Shown: one piece after another, positions 12,343 through 20,002 of the stretch
How the letters are laid out: every line of letters begins with the position of its first letter
Numbering within the stretch: the stretch's first letter is position 1
Origin: JAEZFI01 sp044508215
GTDB lineage: Bacteria; Actinomycetota; Acidimicrobiia; Acidimicrobiales; Microtrichaceae
NCBI GenBank assembly: GCA_044508215.1
Contig: JBIQID010000046.1
Location: forward strand, 1 to 20,284
Length of the DNA stretch: 20,284 bases
Direction of reading: 5' to 3'
The notes under the pieces: model-generated
The model's input: only the letters and a program-made list of their open reading frames with translations
Databases searched by the model: none
What the model was told of the DNA's origin: nothing
Program-made: the position numbers and the translations under genes

Positions 12343-14286
12343 ATGGCGCCGACCGGTGACCACTGGCGTGTGCTCGACCCGCGACCCGTGGGCAGCCTGG
12401 CCGAGTACGAGGAGATGGGCGGGGGTGTCGCGCTGGAGAACGCCCGGCGGGTGGAGCCGAGAGCGGTCGTCGACGTCGTCGCCGCATCCGGGTTGCGGGG
12501 CCGAGGTGGCGCCGGGTTCCCCACCGGCAGGAAGTGGGAGACGATCCTCACCTACTCGACCCCCGAGGAGCCAACGCCTGTGGTGGTGAACGCCGCAGAG
12601 GGCGAGCCGGGCACGTTCAAGGACCGGGCGCTCATCCGCGCCAACCCGTACCGGTTGCTCGAGGGAGCGCTGATCGCGGCGGTGGCGATCGGCTCGGACG
12701 AGATCCGGATCGGCACGAAGGCCAAGTTCCGGCGGGAGATCCGGCGGCTCGAGCGGGCCATCGCGGAGATCACCGAGCGCGGCTGGCTGCAGGGCGTCTC
12801 GGTCTGCATCGTCCCTGGTCCCAGCCACTACCTGTTCGGCGAGGAGACCGGCCTGCTCGAGGTGATGGAGGGGCGCCAGCCGTTCCCCCGCGTCACCCCG
12901 CCCTACCGGCGTGGGATCGAGGAGCGCGATGGCCGCTCGGCCGCGGGTGTGGACCTGGCGGTCCCCGGTGGCTCCGACGAGCCGCCGGCGCTCGTGAACA
13001 ACGTCGAGACGTTCGCTCACGTGCCCGCGATCGTCCAGCACGGGCCGGAGTGGTTCCGTGAGGTGGGCACCTCGGAGTCACCAGGGACGATCGTGTGCAC
13101 CGTCTCGGGCGACACACGTCGGAGCGGGGTGGCCGAGGTCCCGCTCGGCACACCGCTCGGCGAGGTCATCGAGCGGATCGGCTGGGGCCTGCCCGCGGGG
13201 CGGAGGATCTCGACCGTCGTGGCCGGCACCGCGAACGCCCTGATCCCCGAGAGCCTGCTCGACACCCCCCTCACCTACGAGGCGATGCGAGCGGCCGGCA
13301 CCGGGCTCGGCTCGGCGGGCTTCATCGTCTTCGACGATCGGACCGACCCCGTCTCCGTGGCCGCGTCGGTCTCGCGCTTCCTCGCTGTCGAGTCCTGCGG
13401 GCAGTGCGAGCCCTGCAAGCGAGACGGCCTGGTGCTCGCCCAGCACCTCGACTCGCTCCGCTCCTCCAGCCTCGACGAGTTCGGCTGGAACGACCTGCTG
13501 AGCCACCTCAGGACGGTCGACGACGGCGCACGGTGCAACCTCGCGAGCCAGCAGCAGGCGGTGATCGGCAGCCTCCTCCAGCTGTACGGCGACCGGGTTC
13601 AGGCCCACCTCGACGCCGAGGCGGCGGCGGTCGGATCGGTCGTGTCCGACCGGGCCCTCATCGCTCCCATCGACGACATCGTGGGCGGTCGCCTCGTCCT
13701 CGACGCCTCCCAGATCACGAAGCAGCCCGACTGGAGCCACGACGAGATCTACTCCGGTGCGGCACCCGCTGCGCTCCTCGGTGACACGCCGGTGACCATC
13801 ACCACGTCCTCGGGTCGGTGGTCCGAGTGGGAGTCGGAGGTCGAGGATCGCCACCCGCTCGAGATCGTCGACTCGACCCACGAGGAGCTGGATCGCCTGG
13901 TGCGCGACGCGATGGGATCCGGTCCGGAGGCACGCATGCCGGTCAGCCAGCGCCTCGAGCACGCGCTCCGGCTGCACGTCGACGTGACCCGCCGGATCCT
14001 CGCGCCGATGGCGCGCCGCCACGGCGGCGAGGAGGGCGACGACCTCTCCACCTCGATGGAGATGCAGAGCGCTCAGGTGCTCGCGCAGCTCGATGGGCTC
14101 GCCGGGGTCGCGGAGGGCGACGAGGAGCAGTGGCGGGAGGCGGTCCGCGAGGTCGGTTGCGCCCTCACCGAGTACTCCGAGCTGCAGGAGCGGTCCCTCG
14201 ACCTCCTCCGTCGGACGATGGACGCGGACGAGCGGTCCGAGCTGGCAGCCGCGCTCGCCACGGGCGTCGTCACGTCCACCGTCTGA
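12343..14286 (+). CDS. NuoF-like NADH-binding flavoprotein with degenerate hemerythrin-like C-terminus
   Basis: 647 aa. Residues 30-425 follow NuoF (51 kDa subunit of complex I and related NADH dehydrogenases). GRGGAGFPTGRKW at 53-65 is the NADH/FMN glycine loop, NAAEGEPGTFKDR (83-95) belongs to the FMN site, an SLBB-like segment lies near 247-300, and SCGQCEPC with Cys352, 355, 358 plus Cys398 bind the [4Fe-4S] cluster. It should oxidise NAD(P)H and pass electrons onward. NuoE, NuoG and a C-terminal ferredoxin domain are absent, so the acceptor is unknown. Residues 508-640 are four-helical and align by eye with hemerythrin HHE domains, but only His513 and His545 of the expected ligands remain; most His/Glu positions are Thr, Met or Tyr. 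ATG 12343 has GAGGAG 6 nt upstream, buried in a hairpin. Confidence 0.85.
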   Translation: MAPTGDHWRVLDPRPVGSLAEYEEMGGGVALENARRVEPRAVVDVVAASGLRGRGGAGFPTGRKWETILTYSTPEEPTPVVVNAAEGEPGTFKDRALIRANPYRLLEGALIAAVAIGSDEIRIGTKAKFRREIRRLERAIAEITERGWLQGVSVCIVPGPSHYLFGEETGLLEVMEGRQPFPRVTPPYRRGIEERDGRSAAGVDLAVPGGSDEPPALVNNVETFAHVPAIVQHGPEWFREVGTSESPGTIVCTVSGDTRRSGVAEVPLGTPLGEVIERIGWGLPAGRRISTVVAGTANALIPESLLDTPLTYEAMRAAGTGLGSAGFIVFDDRTDPVSVAASVSRFLAVESCGQCEPCKRDGLVLAQHLDSLRSSSLDEFGWNDLLSHLRTVDDGARCNLASQQQAVIGSLLQLYGDRVQAHLDAEAAAVGSVVSDRALIAPIDDIVGGRLVLDASQITKQPDWSHDEIYSGAAPAALLGDTPVTITTSSGRWSEWESEVEDRHPLEIVDSTHEELDRLVRDAMGSGPEARMPVSQRLEHALRLHVDVTRRILAPMARRHGGEEGDDLSTSMEMQSAQVLAQLDGLAGVAEGDEEQWREAVREVGCALTEYSELQERSLDLLRRTMDADERSELAAALATGVVTSTV

Positions 14287-14314
14287 TCGACGACGTCCGC
14301 GATCGGCGAGCGAG

Positions 14315-14342
14315 CTCGGGGTCGCTCGGGGTCGCCCCTGAG
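14315..14342. terminator. Possible terminator between convergent genes, with a tandem repeat
   Basis: CTCGGGGTCG occurs twice in tandem (14315-14324, 14325-14334). The second copy can pair with CCCCTGAG (7 bp with one bulged T, loop TCG). It lies between the ends of the NuoF-like gene and the lipoprotein gene. No T tract. Confidence 0.4.
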
Positions 14343-14350
14343 CTGTCGGC

Positions 14351-16708
14351 TCAGCCGGCCGCTCCCGGGGTGTTCCGGTAGGGCTCTGCCGGGCGGCAGG
14401 GCTGGCCGCGGAGGCCCGGGCAGATCGGCAGCGACCTCGGGTAGCCGCTGATCTGCGGCACCCAGGGGAGCGCCACCGACGACACGTGCTCCTCGTCGAA
14501 CGCCACCTCGAAGTCGGCGTCGTCCTGGTCGTCGAGGATCCACGACCACCGAGGCCGGTCACCGCCGGGGGTGTGCACCGAGAGCCGCAGCTTGGAACCC
14601 GCTCGCACGATGTGGGCGAACGGGAAGATCTCGATCCTCACCTGGGTCCACTCGCCCGGGACCAGCGGCTCCGAATCCTCCTCGCGGCCGGACGGGTTCG
14701 GGTCCAGTTCGGTGGCGTCGCTCGCCAGGCCCCGCCGGCTCGCCCGGATCCATCCGGCGGAGACGTACACCTCGTTGCCGTCGGGTCGGATCTCGCTGAG
14801 CGTCACCTGCAGGTGCGCGTCGTCGGTCGTGGAGCGGATCCAGAGGTCCGCCGAACCGGTCCCGACGTAGACGCGGTCCTCGACGAGCGCCGGGGTCTCG
14901 AACACAGCGGCGGCACCGGGCGTGTCCTGTTCCCACACGTACTCGGGGAGCGCCAGGAACGCGTCGTTGCCGGAGTCCTCGGGGAGCGTGACCCGCTTGC
15001 CGCGCTCCCGCTCGAAGGCGAAGCGGACGCTCCCGGCTCCGGACGACTCGGGGGACAGCGTCCCGCCGTCACCGAGGAACCAGCGGTCGACCCGGGTCCC
15101 CTCGATCGGCCACTCGGAGAAGCGCTGCTCGAAGCGTCCGACCGGTGCGCCGGGCTCGGCGTCCTCGGACGCGCCGCTCTCGAAGATGATCCGGATGGGC
15201 GGCTCGGCCTCGTAGGCGGCCTTGACCTCGTCGAACGGTGCGGTGGTGCTCCAGCGGTCCTCCGGGAACTCCACGGAGGTGCCGAAGATCTCGTTCATCA
15301 GCAGGCCGGCGAAGGAGCGGACGGTGTCGGGGACGCCCGTCACCTCACCCGCGACGTAGATGTCGAGGAACGCCTTCCACTCGGTGAGGATCTGGGGTGC
15401 GAAGCCGTCGGCGTGGGCGCCGTTGTACCCGCTGAAGCGCACGACGGGAGCGTTGTCGAACCGGTCGAACAACCGGGCGAAGCGCCCGCCGGTCTGCTCG
15501 TCCTGCCAGGCGCCCGCCAGGAACACCGGCACGTCGATGCGGTCCACGAACCGGCTGGGGTCGAGCGGCCCGGCGACCTCGTCGGTGTAGTACGGGTTGT
15601 CCTTCGCCTTCTGCACCGCGTCGACGTTCTGGTGGCGCAGCATCTGGTTGTCGGCGCAGGTCTCGTCGTTGCGCTCCTCGACGACCGTCTGCGACCACTC
15701 CTGCCCGTAGGGCTCGGCGTTCTCGAGCACGTTCTCCGCCCAGGAGAGGGCGAAGCCCTCGTTGAAGATGCCGCCGGGGGCGAGGACGCCACGAGCCGTG
15801 TCGTCGTAGACCGACAGGGGGGTGATGGCGGCGAGGCTCGGCGGGCGGGCTGCCGCCACGAACAGCTGCGAGATGCCGGGGTAGCTGAGGCCGACCATCC
15901 CGACCTTGCCGTTCAGCACCCACGGCTGCGCGGCGACCGCCTCGATCACGTCGTACCCGTCGAGGATCTGGAGCGGCTCGAAGAAGTCGTACGCGCCGCC
16001 CGAGCAGCCGGTGCCGCGCACGTTCACGGCGACGACGGCGTAGCCCATGGCCGCGGCGATGATCGACCCGGGCTGGTCAGGGGTCCGGCACGCGATCGCG
16101 ACGAGGCCGCAGATCTCCGATGGGTCGTCGACGCCCAACCTCCCGGCGAGCTCCTCGGCGAGCGACCCCAAGGGGTTCGACGGGGAGTAGCCCGAGTACT
16201 CGACGACGGTGGGGTAGGGGCCGTCCTCGGGCGGGCCGGGGAGGTAGACGGCCGCCGACAGCGTGGTGCCGTCGCGGGTCGTGATGTAGCCGTAGTCGGT
16301 CGGCAGCACCTGGGAGTCGTAGAACGACTGGTCGGGTGTCGAGCCGCGGACCGACATCACCTCGACCGGCTCCGACACGGCGGCACCCGCCCCGGTGGAC
16401 TGCACCCGGTAGTCGCCTCCCGCCTCGACCTCGCGGAAGATGAGCGAGCCGAGGGCGTCCGTCTGGCCCCTCGCCACCTCGCGGTGATCGCCGTCGAGCA
16501 GCAGCAGGGTGATGTCCCGCTCGGCGCCGGTGACGGCCACCTGGTTGACGCTGCCTCGGACGTCGAACTCAGCGGACGTGCCCGCCAGCCGCACGATCCG
16601 TCCCGGCGCCGACTTCGGGTCCTGCGAACACGAGGTGGCCACCACGAGCACCGCCAGCACGGCGCACGCGAGGAGCCGGGGGCGGCTCAAGGGTCGTCGG
16701 GTCGGCAC
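14351..16708 (-). CDS. CocE/NonD-type (X-Pro dipeptidyl-peptidase-like) serine hydrolase, secreted lipoprotein
   Basis: 785 aa from GTG 16708, chosen because GAGGGG lies 7 nt upstream and a signal sequence follows at once; the longer frame to 16831 would bury it. Residues 1-27: basic start, hydrophobic core LLACAVLAVLVV, lipobox-like ATSC with Cys27 as lipid anchor, so probably on the outer face of the membrane. Residues about 35-125 form an extra beta-rich, Ig-like domain. The peptidase S15 domain has VRGTGCSGG (230-238), nucleophile Ser275 in VGLSYPG, Asp403 in GAWQDE and His432 in NGAH, the triad order of CocE. A C-terminal jelly-roll (X-Pro C domain) spans roughly 540-750. It hydrolyses an ester or amide bond; substrate unknown. 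It diverges from the hydrolase at 16819. Confidence 0.92.
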   Translation of the reverse strand: MPTRRPLSRPRLLACAVLAVLVVATSCSQDPKSAPGRIVRLAGTSAEFDVRGSVNQVAVTGAERDITLLLLDGDHREVARGQTDALGSLIFREVEAGGDYRVQSTGAGAAVSEPVEVMSVRGSTPDQSFYDSQVLPTDYGYITTRDGTTLSAAVYLPGPPEDGPYPTVVEYSGYSPSNPLGSLAEELAGRLGVDDPSEICGLVAIACRTPDQPGSIIAAAMGYAVVAVNVRGTGCSGGAYDFFEPLQILDGYDVIEAVAAQPWVLNGKVGMVGLSYPGISQLFVAAARPPSLAAITPLSVYDDTARGVLAPGGIFNEGFALSWAENVLENAEPYGQEWSQTVVEERNDETCADNQMLRHQNVDAVQKAKDNPYYTDEVAGPLDPSRFVDRIDVPVFLAGAWQDEQTGGRFARLFDRFDNAPVVRFSGYNGAHADGFAPQILTEWKAFLDIYVAGEVTGVPDTVRSFAGLLMNEIFGTSVEFPEDRWSTTAPFDEVKAAYEAEPPIRIIFESGASEDAEPGAPVGRFEQRFSEWPIEGTRVDRWFLGDGGTLSPESSGAGSVRFAFERERGKRVTLPEDSGNDAFLALPEYVWEQDTPGAAAVFETPALVEDRVYVGTGSADLWIRSTTDDAHLQVTLSEIRPDGNEVYVSAGWIRASRRGLASDATELDPNPSGREEDSEPLVPGEWTQVRIEIFPFAHIVRAGSKLRLSVHTPGGDRPRWSWILDDQDDADFEVAFDEEHVSSVALPWVPQISGYPRSLPICPGLRGQPCRPAEPYRNTPGAAG

Positions 16709-16772
16709 GTCATTTCCCCTCTCGTCGCGCCGCGCGGCAGCAGGGCAGGGTCGACCGGCCGCGGGTCTCCGA

Positions 16773-16778
16773 AATGTA
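16773..16778 (-). promoter_or_regulatory. Possible -10 box of the lipoprotein hydrolase gene
   Basis: TACATT on the minus strand, 64 nt before GTG 16708, in the 110-nt divergent spacer. No clear -35. Confidence 0.35.
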
Positions 16779-16818
16779 GTGGCGCGCCGGGGTCGCGGTG
16801 GGCGTGTGAAGATGCGAC

Positions 16819-17727
16819 ATGCCCCCGTCACCGGATGATCCCGAGTTCGCCTACGACGAGATGTCGCTGTTCGGTGAGAACTGCGAGGAGTACGGGCTGC
16901 CGCTCCCTGATCCGGTGCCCGTCGAGCGGGTCGCCCTGGGCCAGGACGGCGCCATCTCGGGGCTCCGCTGGGGGCACGGCACGCCCGTGGCGGTCTTCCT
17001 GCACGGCGGAGCGCAGAACGCCCATACGTGGGACACGGTGCTCCTGGCGATGGGGTGCCCGCCGGCGCTCTGCATCGACCTGCCGGGGCACGGGCACAGC
17101 GCGCACCGGGAGGACGGGCAGTACGACCCTCGGACCAACGCCCGTGCCGTCATCGCTGCGCTCGAGACCCAGATCCACGACGCGGTGCTGCTCGTCGGCA
17201 TGTCCCTCGGGGGCCTCACCGCGAACTCGCTGGCGGCGACGCGACCCGACCTCGTGCGCCGGATGGTCGTCATCGACGTCACGCCCGGCGTGGACCGCGA
17301 CAAGGCGAAGGAGATCCACGACTTCATCGCGGGGCCGCAGACCTTCGCCAGCTTCGACGAGATCTTCGCCCGCACCGTGCAGTACAACCCGACCCGGTCC
17401 GAGTCGTCGCTGCGCCGGGGGATCCTCCACAACGCCCACCGCCGGGAGGACGGCACCTGGGCGTGGAACTACGACCGGCAGCGGATGGCCGAGGACGTCC
17501 CGTCGATGGCCGAGCTGTGGGCCGACATCGCAGCGATCCAGTGCCCGTACGTGCTCGCGAAGGGCACGGCGAGCCCGGTGGTGGGGCCGGAGGACATCGA
17601 GGAGCTGCTCCGGGTGAAGCCCGACGCCTTCGTGGTGCCGTTCGAAGGTGCCGGCCACTCGATCCAAGGCGACCAGCCGCTCGAGCTGGCCGACCTGCTC
17701 TCCGCCCAGCTCGCAGAACCGATCTGA
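16819..17727 (+). CDS. Alpha/beta hydrolase
   Basis: 302 aa, cytoplasmic, no signal peptide. The oxyanion segment VFLHGGAQNAHTW is at 59-71, DLPGHGHS at 87-94, and the nucleophile elbow VGMSLGG has Ser129. VIDVTPG has Asp153 after strand 6, and GAGHSIQGDQP has His280. The strand-7 Asp found in many relatives is missing (KGTASPVV), so Asp153 is the likely acid, as in hydrolases of the haloalkane-dehalogenase-like arrangement. Residues 155-235 form the cap. A weak GAAGAT box 5 nt before ATG 16819 may be another leaderless promoter. It converges on an acyl-CoA dehydrogenase gene, and relatives often sit near fatty-acid genes, so an acyl or aromatic ester substrate is possible. Substrate unknown. 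Confidence 0.9.
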   Translation: MPPSPDDPEFAYDEMSLFGENCEEYGLPLPDPVPVERVALGQDGAISGLRWGHGTPVAVFLHGGAQNAHTWDTVLLAMGCPPALCIDLPGHGHSAHREDGQYDPRTNARAVIAALETQIHDAVLLVGMSLGGLTANSLAATRPDLVRRMVVIDVTPGVDRDKAKEIHDFIAGPQTFASFDEIFARTVQYNPTRSESSLRRGILHNAHRREDGTWAWNYDRQRMAEDVPSMAELWADIAAIQCPYVLAKGTASPVVGPEDIEELLRVKPDAFVVPFEGAGHSIQGDQPLELADLLSAQLAEPI

Positions 17728-17750
17728 GCCGCTGGCCCGGGAGGCGATCC

Positions 17751-18863
17751 TCAGCGGGGGAGGCCCAGGATCCGCTCGCCGACGATGTTGCGGAGGATCT
17801 GGGTGGTGCCGCCCATGATCGTGTAGCCGGGGGCGTAGCAGATGTTGCGGGCGACCCGGCCGGCGGTCATCGCAGCGGGGCCCGCCACCGACACGCAGAA
17901 CTCGGCGACCCGCTGCTCGAACTCGGTGCACCAGGTCTTCGTCACCGCCGACCACGCCTTCGGGGCCTGCCCGAGCACCTCGCGCAGCACCATGTGGCGG
18001 CCGATCCGGTAGCCGCCCTCGAGCTCGGCGAAGCGCTGCCGGAGGAAGGGGTCGGACCCGAGGAGGCCGCGCTCTCGTGCGTCCTCGACCGCGTCCAGGT
18101 AGGTGCGCCGGTTCGACACGAGCCGGTCGATGCCGCCCCGCTCGTGCTCCATCTGCCGCATGATCTGCTTGAAGGCCCCGTTCTCGGTGCCGACCATCAG
18201 GTCCGCCGGCACCTCCACGTCGGTGAAGATGACCTCGCAGAAGTGGCGGTCGTCGGTCATGTCGCGGATCGGGCGGACCTCCACGCCAGGGGAGTGCAGG
18301 TCCACGATGAGCTCCGACAGGCCCTCGTGCGGTCGGGCGTCGGGGTCGGTGCGGGCGATGAGGTAGCACCAGTCGGACTCCGCCGCGCCCGAGGTCCAGA
18401 CCTTCTGGCCGTTGACCACCCACGTGTCGCCGTGTCGCTCGGCCCGGGTCCGCAGGGAGGCGACGTCCGATCCGGCGTCGGGCTCGCTCATGCCCACGCA
18501 CCAGGACCCCTCGCCCGCGACCAGGTCGGGGAGGAACCGCTCGCGCTGGGCGTCGGTGCCGAACTGCAGGAGCGTCGGGCCGATCTGGCGATCACCGAAC
18601 CAGGCGGTCGCGAGCGGTGCCCCCTCGCTGATGAGGGCCTCGACCACCACGAACCGCTCCAGCTGGCTGCGGCCACCGCCGCCCCACTCCGTCGGCCAGC
18701 ACATGCCCAGCCAGCCACGCTTGCCGAGCTCGCGGGCGAACTCGCGCGAGGCGCCACGCAGCCACGAGTCCTCCTTCACGGCGAGGTCGGCGGCGGCCTG
18801 CCGGCCGACCTCGTGCGCTTCGGCGGAGAGTCGCTCCAGCTCGGGGGAGAGCGAGAAGTCCAT
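17751..18863 (-). CDS. Acyl-CoA dehydrogenase, FadE-like (second copy)
   Basis: FAD enzyme for alpha,beta-desaturation of an acyl-CoA, 370 aa. CVGMSEPDAGSDVASLRTR is at 122-140, WVVNGQKVWTSGA at 148-160, and the C-terminal TIMGGTTQILRNIVGERILGLP block at 348-369. As in the first copy, the MCAD catalytic Glu position is Gly (MGGT), and Glu241 in helix G (EHERGG) is the likely base. The two copies differ widely, so they are not a recent duplication. The frame is open far upstream on this strand, but ATG 18863 is fixed by a TATCCT box 6 nt before it. It diverges from a quinone oxidoreductase across 60 bp. The close type is the FadE family of mycobacteria, where many work as heteromeric pairs; no partner is adjacent. 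Confidence 0.94.
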   Translation of the reverse strand: MDFSLSPELERLSAEAHEVGRQAAADLAVKEDSWLRGASREFARELGKRGWLGMCWPTEWGGGGRSQLERFVVVEALISEGAPLATAWFGDRQIGPTLLQFGTDAQRERFLPDLVAGEGSWCVGMSEPDAGSDVASLRTRAERHGDTWVVNGQKVWTSGAAESDWCYLIARTDPDARPHEGLSELIVDLHSPGVEVRPIRDMTDDRHFCEVIFTDVEVPADLMVGTENGAFKQIMRQMEHERGGIDRLVSNRRTYLDAVEDARERGLLGSDPFLRQRFAELEGGYRIGRHMVLREVLGQAPKAWSAVTKTWCTEFEQRVAEFCVSVAGPAAMTAGRVARNICYAPGYTIMGGTTQILRNIVGERILGLPR

Positions 18864-18869
18864 GGGGTG

Positions 18870-18875
18870 AGGATA
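18870..18875 (-). promoter_or_regulatory. -10 box of a leaderless promoter for the second acyl-CoA dehydrogenase
   Basis: TATCCT on the minus strand, then CACCCC, then ATG 18863. It faces away from the TAGGGT box of the next gene in a 60-bp spacer. Confidence 0.6.
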
Positions 18876-18910
18876 TGTCGGCGGGTGCGGCGGCCCTTCG
18901 GGCGCCTCGG

Positions 18911-18916
18911 TAGGGT
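18911..18916 (+). promoter_or_regulatory. -10 box of a leaderless promoter for the quinone oxidoreductase
   Basis: TAGGGT, then 7 nt (CGCCGCC), then ATG 18924. Confidence 0.6.
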
Positions 18917-18923
18917 CGCCGCC

Positions 18924-19925
18924 ATGCGTGCTGTGGTGCTCGAGGAGTACGGCGGGGTGGAGGTGCTCGGTCTGAAGGAGGTGCCGTCGCCCCAACCGGG
19001 ACCCGAGGAGGTGCTCGTCGACGTGGTGTCGACCGCCCTGAACCGGGCCGACCTCCTGCAGCGGATGGGGCTGTACCCCGGCCCGCCGATGGCGCACGAG
19101 ATCCCGGGGTTGGAGTTCGCCGGCGTCGTGGCGCAGGTGGGGGAGCGGGTGTCGGCGGTGAGCGTGGGCCAGCCGGTGATGGGCATCGTCGGCGGCGGGT
19201 CCTACGCCGAGCAGCTGGTGACCCACGAGCGGACGGTCATCGAGGTGCCCGAAGAGCTCGACCTCGTCGACGCCGGAGCCGTGCCCGAGGTGTTCATCAC
19301 GGCGTTCGACGCGCTGGTCATCCAGGGCGGCCTCACGACCGGCCGCACCGCGCTGGTCCACGCCGGTGCGTCCGGGGTGGGCACCGCGGCGCTGCAGATC
19401 TGCCGTGCGCTGGGCGTCGAGGTGGTCACCACCGCCTCGGCCGGGAAGCTCGATGCGTGCCGTTCGCTCGGGGCGACGGTCGCTGTCGACCGGTCCGAGG
19501 GCGACTTCGTGGCGGCAGTGCGGGAGATGACCGACGGCAGGGGAGTGGACGTGATCCTCGACGTGGTCGGCGGCGACTACCTGGATCGGAACATCGACGC
19601 GCTCGCCACGGACGGCACGATCGTGCAGGTCGGTGTGATGGGCGGGGGGAAGGCCGGCATCAACCTCGGCAAGCTCCTGATGAAACGAGGGGTGCTCCGG
19701 GGCACGACGCTCCGGTCGCGGCCGATCGAGCAGAAGATCCAGATCACCCGCCGGTTCGCCACCGAGGTGGTGCCGCACTTCCGGTCGGGTGCGCTGCGCC
19801 CGGTGATCGACCGGCGGTACCGCCTCGACGAGATCGCCGAGGCGCACACCTACATGGCGTCGAACGCGAACGTGGGGAAGATCGCCATCGACGTGGTAGA
19901 CCCCGCCGACATCGGCCGAGCCTGA
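18924..19925 (+). CDS. NAD(P)H:quinone oxidoreductase, PIG3-like, zinc-free MDR family
   Basis: 333 aa. Medium-chain dehydrogenase/reductase fold without the zinc ligands of alcohol dehydrogenases, reducing quinones or enoyl-type substrates with NADPH. The GroES-like domain carries NRADLLQRMGLYP (40-52) and GLEFAGVVAQVG (62-73), and the Rossmann domain carries HAGASGVGTAALQ (146-158), the nucleotide-binding loop. The C-terminal region (LRPVIDRRYRLDEIAEAH) is typical of the PIG3 branch. The start is ATG 18924, 7 nt after a TAGGGT box; the frame is open upstream through the neighbouring gene and earlier starts are not supported. It shares a 60-bp divergent promoter region with an acyl-CoA dehydrogenase, so joint control is plausible. 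Its true substrate is unknown. Confidence 0.94.
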   Translation: MRAVVLEEYGGVEVLGLKEVPSPQPGPEEVLVDVVSTALNRADLLQRMGLYPGPPMAHEIPGLEFAGVVAQVGERVSAVSVGQPVMGIVGGGSYAEQLVTHERTVIEVPEELDLVDAGAVPEVFITAFDALVIQGGLTTGRTALVHAGASGVGTAALQICRALGVEVVTTASAGKLDACRSLGATVAVDRSEGDFVAAVREMTDGRGVDVILDVVGGDYLDRNIDALATDGTIVQVGVMGGGKAGINLGKLLMKRGVLRGTTLRSRPIEQKIQITRRFATEVVPHFRSGALRPVIDRRYRLDEIAEAHTYMASNANVGKIAIDVVDPADIGRA

Positions 19926-19954
19926 CGCTCCACCAGCGTTCTGCTGTGCAGGAC

Positions 19955-19975
19955 CCGCCCGATCCGGGCGGTTCT
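19955..19975. terminator. Hairpin terminator between convergent genes
   Basis: Seven-bp perfect stem CCGCCCG / CGGGCGG with loop ATC, followed by TTCT on the plus strand. It lies 30 nt after the oxidoreductase stop and before the end of the minus-strand gene, so it may serve both. Confidence 0.6.
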
Positions 19976-20002
19976 ACGCAACGAAACGGCGCACGTGTCG
20001 CG

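Noticed and set aside
14486..17617. A plus-strand frame of over 1000 codons opposite the lipoprotein hydrolase
   Set aside because: High GC leaves few stops on the opposite strand. The minus-strand frame has a signal peptide, catalytic triad and known domains; this one is Arg/Gly/Ala-rich without a recognisable domain.
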